This document shows positions 6,024 through 8,594 of a DNA stretch of 8,594 nt, piece after piece; within the stretch, counting starts at the first letter, position 1; the number at the start of each line of letters is the position of its first letter. Source of the DNA: Minisyncoccota bacterium. Lineage in GTDB: Bacteria > Patescibacteriota > Minisyncoccia > Minisyncoccales > Minisyncoccaceae. Where the stretch lies: assembly GCA_028711945.1 (NCBI GenBank), contig JAQTRG010000021.1, positions 1-8,594 on the forward strand. Direction: 5' to 3'. Below the pieces are notes generated by a model. It was given only the letters and a program-made list of their open reading frames with translations. It was not told the DNA's origin and searched no databases. The translations under genes and the position numbers were made by a program.

Positions 6024-7487
6024 ATGGCTAAAGACGAAGCGATTCTTAGATTTAATAAGGTGTCATTTGGGCATGACGACAAGAAGCCACTTTTAAATGA
6101 GGTGGATTTTTCTATTCGACGTGGGACAAAGACAACTGTTATGGGACAGAATGGTGCAGGCAAAAGTACCTTATTCGGATTAATTACTAAAGAATTCTTA
6201 CCAGGAAATGGAATAATAACAGTTGTTAATGATGTCTCTATCGCTCTTTCTCGTCAGGTGATTCCAAGAGAAGAACTTGATTTAACTGTCAAAGAGTTTT
6301 TTGAAAAGGCCCTATCAAGATGTACTGAGAAAAAAGTATACGATATTGATCCTAAAATAGATGAGACCTTAGAGATAGTTCATCTTAAGGCTCCACATGA
6401 CAAGATTATTAAATCTTTTTCTGGCGGTCAGCAGGCTAGACTTCTTCTTGCTTCAGCTCTTATCCAAAACCCAGACTTGCTTTTACTTGATGAGCCAACA
6501 AATAATCTAGACAAGGCAGGAATAGAACATCTTACTCAATTTTTAATTGGATATGACAAAACTTGCATAGTAATTTCTCATGATGCAGGATTTTTAAATA
6601 GCTTTACCGATGGAGTTTTGTATTTAGATGTGTTTACTAGAAAAATAGAGCAATACACAGGAAACTATTTTGATGTGCGTGAGCAGATTGCTATTCGTCA
6701 AGAAAAAGAAAACAGAAAAAACGCTCAACTTATTAAAGAAATTAAAGACAACAGAGAAAAGGCTAACTTTTTTGCAAACAAAGGGGGCAAATTACGTTTG
6801 GTTGCAAAGAAGATGAGAGAAAAAGCAGATGAAGCAGAAGAAGACAAAGTTGAAATCAGAAGGGAAGACAAAACCATTCGCTCCTTTGTCATTCCATCAC
6901 AAGCTGACATCGCAGGAATAATTGTTAATATATCCTCATTTAAGGCGATAAAGAATCACAAAACAGTACAAAAGAAAACAAATATAGAACTTTGGAGAGG
7001 TGAGCATCTTTTACTTAAGGGGCCAAATGGTATTGGTAAGAGCAGTCTTTTAGAATTAATTGCAAAAAACGAAGCAGAAGGAACTAAGATTGCTCCAAAT
7101 ATAAATATTGGTTATTACCGTCAAGATTTTTCAACTCTAAATTTTGAAGACACTGTTTATAAATCTTTATCAAGAGCAGCCGAAACACAATCAGAAGAAT
7201 TAATGAGGAATATCGCTGCGGGCTTTCTTATAACTGGAGACATGATGAAAACTAAAATTGGCGATTTGTCAGAAGGGCAGAAAGGATTGGTTGCTTTTGC
7301 TAGGCTTGTTTTGCAGAAACCAGGCCTTCTTATCTTAGACGAGCCCACTAATCATATTAATTTCCGTCACATTCCCATTATCGCTGAGGCATTAAATAAA
7401 TATAGCGGAGCTATGATTATAGTAAGTCACGTACCTGATTTTGTAAGCAAGATTAAGATTGATAAAACCTTAGATTTAGAAGATTAA
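6024..7487 (+). CDS. ABC-F family ATPase (ribosome-associated type), two ABC domains
   Basis: A 487-residue soluble protein with two ATP-binding cassettes and no membrane segment, hence ABC-F, a family that acts on the ribosome, not in transport. First cassette: Walker A 'GQNGAGKST' (41-49), signature 'FSGGQQARLLLA' (131-142), Walker B 'LLLLDEPTNNLD' (152-163), switch H186. A charged helical linker follows (about 220-290, rich in K/E/R, with 'FFANKGGKLRLVAKKMREKA'), the part that reaches toward the P-site tRNA in relatives. Second cassette: Walker A 'GPNGIGKSS' (333-341), an altered signature 'LSEGQKGLVAFA' (415-426), Walker B 'LLILDEPTNHINFRH' (435-449), switch H469. Both catalytic glutamates are present. 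I chose ATG 6024 over a TTG at 6000 because the conserved first strand ('AILRFNKVSFG') begins right after it. It lies 42 bp after the permease, possibly in the same transcript; resistance, quality control or general translation roles are all possible. Confidence 0.93.
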   Translation: MAKDEAILRFNKVSFGHDDKKPLLNEVDFSIRRGTKTTVMGQNGAGKSTLFGLITKEFLPGNGIITVVNDVSIALSRQVIPREELDLTVKEFFEKALSRCTEKKVYDIDPKIDETLEIVHLKAPHDKIIKSFSGGQQARLLLASALIQNPDLLLLDEPTNNLDKAGIEHLTQFLIGYDKTCIVISHDAGFLNSFTDGVLYLDVFTRKIEQYTGNYFDVREQIAIRQEKENRKNAQLIKEIKDNREKANFFANKGGKLRLVAKKMREKADEAEEDKVEIRREDKTIRSFVIPSQADIAGIIVNISSFKAIKNHKTVQKKTNIELWRGEHLLLKGPNGIGKSSLLELIAKNEAEGTKIAPNINIGYYRQDFSTLNFEDTVYKSLSRAAETQSEELMRNIAAGFLITGDMMKTKIGDLSEGQKGLVAFARLVLQKPGLLILDEPTNHINFRHIPIIAEALNKYSGAMIIVSHVPDFVSKIKIDKTLDLED

Positions 7488-7491
7488 CAGA

Positions 7492-7519
7492 TTGACTTTT
7501 AATTTGCATAGAGTAATAT
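7492..7519 (+). promoter_or_regulatory. predicted housekeeping promoter of the 163-residue protein gene
   Basis: TTGACT (7492-7497) matches the -35 consensus at five of six positions. TAATAT (7514-7519), spaced 16 bp, matches TATAAT at four of six. Transcription would then start near 7526. This is the most consensus-like promoter in the window, and it precedes the gene with the best ribosome binding site. Confidence 0.45.
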
Positions 7520-7522
7520 CTA

Positions 7523-7540
7523 GTTGGGTTCATTCCCAAC
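7523..7540 (+). repeat. inverted repeat GTTGGG-N6-CCCAAC, operator-like or 5' leader hairpin
   Basis: GTTGGG (7523-7528) and CCCAAC (7535-7540) are perfect inverted copies around TTCATT. The repeat begins three bases after the predicted -10 and covers the expected transcription start, a usual place for a repressor operator. If transcription starts further upstream, the same bases would form a GC-rich leader hairpin just before the ribosome binding site. There is no T run after it, so it is not a terminator for the ABC-F gene. Confidence 0.5.
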
Positions 7541-7545
7541 AGAAT

Positions 7546-7552
7546 AGAGGAG
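7546..7552 (+). promoter_or_regulatory. strong Shine-Dalgarno of the 163-residue protein gene
   Basis: AGAGGAG at 7546-7552 lies four bases before ATG 7557-7559 and fixes the start of this gene. It stands out because most other starts in the window have no recognisable Shine-Dalgarno sequence. Confidence 0.75.
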
Positions 7553-7556
7553 AATC

Positions 7557-8048
7557 ATGGTACAGTTAGAGTTAAATGTTCAAGGCGGGAAAATTGTAAT
7601 TCCAAGCTATAAATACTTATTAGATCTTTCTGATCCAGAGTTTAAAGATAAAGTAGTAAAAACATTCAATTGTTATAAATGGTATTTGGGAAAGATTATC
7701 AGAAAAGGACCTCGTGGAAAAATAATTGTAAATTGGTATGAATATGATGATATCTTAGAGGACGCAGACTATCGACAAAGATCAGCTATTAATCAGTATG
7801 TAAATCTTGTTCTGCTTGCTTTAAACATTCTAACCTTAACTCCCGAAAAAGCTTGGTCTTTTTCTGATGAAGGCATGAATCCTTGGTGGGGTCTTCCAGA
7901 TGAAAATCGCCAGTCGTTCCTTATGGGTCAAGCATTTTTCACAAGGAAAGAAGATATTATCGCGCATGCAGACGCTAGTAAAAAGGGCAGATCCGATTGG
8001 ATTATTTTCCAAATGAAAGGAGTTATAAAAAAAGAAGAGATTATTTAA
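7557..8048 (+). CDS. hypothetical cytoplasmic protein, 163 residues
   Basis: I do not recognise this protein. It has no signal peptide. The one hydrophobic stretch ('YVNLVLLALNILTL', 81-94) is short for a membrane helix and probably lies in a buried helix. Visible parts are an N-terminal beta-like segment ('LELNVQGGKIVIP', 4-16), an aromatic and basic middle ('CYKWYLGKIIRKGPRGKIIVNWYEYDD', 39-65), a helical part from about 70 to 100, a 'NPWWGLPDENRQSF' loop (108-121) and a charged C-terminus (130-163). There are six tryptophans and a single cysteine (C39). It has its own predicted promoter, an operator-like repeat and a strong ribosome binding site, and its stop codon sits inside a bidirectional terminator, so it is probably a monocistronic gene. 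Codon use looks like that of its neighbours. The reading frame is well supported; the function is unknown. Confidence 0.8.
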   Translation: MVQLELNVQGGKIVIPSYKYLLDLSDPEFKDKVVKTFNCYKWYLGKIIRKGPRGKIIVNWYEYDDILEDADYRQRSAINQYVNLVLLALNILTLTPEKAWSFSDEGMNPWWGLPDENRQSFLMGQAFFTRKEDIIAHADASKKGRSDWIIFQMKGVIKKEEII

Positions 8049-8063
8049 TCTCTCTTATTTTTT
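8027..8063. terminator. bidirectional terminator between the hypothetical gene and miaA
   Basis: AGAGATTA (8036-8043) and TAATCTCT (8046-8053) form a perfect inverted repeat. It is flanked on the left by seven A (8027-8033) and on the right by a T-rich run (8055-8063), so a hairpin with a U tract forms on either strand. It contains the plus-strand stop (TAA 8046-8048) and overlaps the minus-strand stop codon of miaA (complement of 8062-8064). Confidence 0.85.
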
Positions 8064-8594
8064 ATACCCACTTAATATTCTTGTCTCTTTTAAACCAAGT
8101 CATCTGCCTTTTGGCAAAAGCAATAGTATTTGATACTATTCTTTTTTTTATCTCTTCCTTAGTTTCTAATCCCTTAAAATAGTTTTCCCATTCTTGGTAT
8201 CCAATTGTTTTCATTGGATAGATATTAAATCCGTACTTTTTATATAGTTTTTTAACTTCTTTTTCTAATCCTTGCTTAAACATTTGATTTACTCTTTTTG
8301 TAATTCTTTCATCTAATTCTTTTTTAGGAACATTAATTCCTATTTGAAGAATATCAAACAATTGTTCTCCTTTTCTTTCTTTAAAGAAAGGTTCATTGGT
8401 AGCAAGACAAACCTCTATAGCTCTGATAAGTCTTCTTTTATTGTCTTTATCTATTTGCTTTGCTCCTTCTTTATCTACCTTTTTATACATTTGATACAAT
8501 TCTTCTGTTGTTTTCTTTTCTAATTTATTTCTTAATTTTTGATTTGGAGGAACCGTGGGGAAGTTTAAATTACTAAATATTGCTTTAATGTATA
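8062..8594 (-). CDS. miaA: tRNA dimethylallyltransferase MiaA, C-terminal part (5' end outside window)
   Basis: MiaA transfers a dimethylallyl group to N6 of A37 in tRNAs that read codons starting with U. The frame is open to the right edge, giving 176 residues. The TTG at 8499 is not the true start: upstream codons keep matching the family ('NFPTVPPNQKLRNKLE', then 'TTEELYQMYKKVD'). Other family features are 'DKDNKRRLIRAIEV' (the usual D..N.RR..RALEV), 'LDERITKRVNQMFKQGLEKEV', 'MKTIGYQEWENYFKG' and the C-terminal 'FAKRQMTWFKRDKNIKWV' (usual AKRQ.TWFR). The N-terminal P-loop and catalytic region lie outside the window. The gene ends at TAA (complement of 8062-8064), convergent with the hypothetical gene and sharing its terminator. 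The KRQ.TWF motif makes this assignment very secure. Confidence 0.96.
   Translation of the reverse strand, partial: YIKAIFSNLNFPTVPPNQKLRNKLEKKTTEELYQMYKKVDKEGAKQIDKDNKRRLIRAIEVCLATNEPFFKERKGEQLFDILQIGINVPKKELDERITKRVNQMFKQGLEKEVKKLYKKYGFNIYPMKTIGYQEWENYFKGLETKEEIKKRIVSNTIAFAKRQMTWFKRDKNIKWV

Noticed and set aside
6024..7487. ABC-F protein as the ATPase of an additional transporter
   Set aside because: It has two cassettes in one chain, a charged inter-cassette linker and no membrane segment or permease partner. This is the ABC-F plan, not a transporter.
7523..7540. Inverted repeat as a terminator of the ABC-F gene
   Set aside because: No T run follows on the plus strand (the next bases are AGAATAG), so it lacks the intrinsic terminator signature.
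7997..8182. Open frame of 61 codons on the plus strand crossing the convergent stops
   Set aside because: It overlaps the end of the 163-residue gene in another frame, passes through the bidirectional terminator and runs antisense to miaA. Its hydrophobic sequence is a by-product.
1..8594. TGA recoding as in Gracilibacteria/SR1
   Set aside because: All genes translate to full-length, family-typical proteins without in-frame TGA, so the standard bacterial code is sufficient.

Overview
The window is AT-rich bacterial DNA, roughly one third GC by eye. It has ten genes, two of them cut by the window edges, and gaps of only 1 to about 100 bp. All ten genes end in TAA, and most starts lack a Shine-Dalgarno sequence. 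Together with the protein styles (a cytosolic ABC-F with a divergent second half, a three-helix membrane protein behind an ECF sigma factor, a MacA-like adaptor with a very long helical insert), this suggests a Candidate Phyla Radiation / Patescibacteria genome. That placement is inference; no ribosomal RNA or ribosomal protein marker is present. The standard bacterial code fits: no gene needs TGA read as an amino acid. I see no tRNA, rRNA, CRISPR array, insertion sequence or phage gene.

Layout, left to right. (1) The last 78 codons of a HI0933/YhiN-type flavoprotein. (2) A small secreted protein with an LTPEQ motif, ended by a terminator that overlaps its stop codon. (3) A two-gene operon: an ECF sigma factor overlapping by 11 bp a membrane protein with three helices, an outer beta-rich domain and a cysteine-paired tail. 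The second gene sits where an anti-sigma factor is expected, and a terminator follows it. (4) A tightly packed MacAB-like exporter operon: adaptor, ATPase and FtsX/MacB permease, with gaps of 4 and 1 bp. (5) An ABC-F ATPase of the translation-associated type, 42 bp downstream. (6) An unrecognised 163-residue cytoplasmic protein, the only gene here with a recognisable promoter, an operator-like inverted repeat and a strong ribosome binding site. (7) On the minus strand, the C-terminal part of MiaA (tRNA dimethylallyltransferase), convergent with gene 6 and sharing a bidirectional terminator with it.

The most coherent hypothesis is an envelope-stress module spanning 337-5981: a secreted LTPEQ protein, an ECF sigma factor, a membrane regulator with a possible redox- or metal-sensitive tail, and a MacAB-like ABC transporter as a possible output. 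The proteins are recognisable from sequence. The regulatory wiring between them is inferred from gene order and has not been shown.
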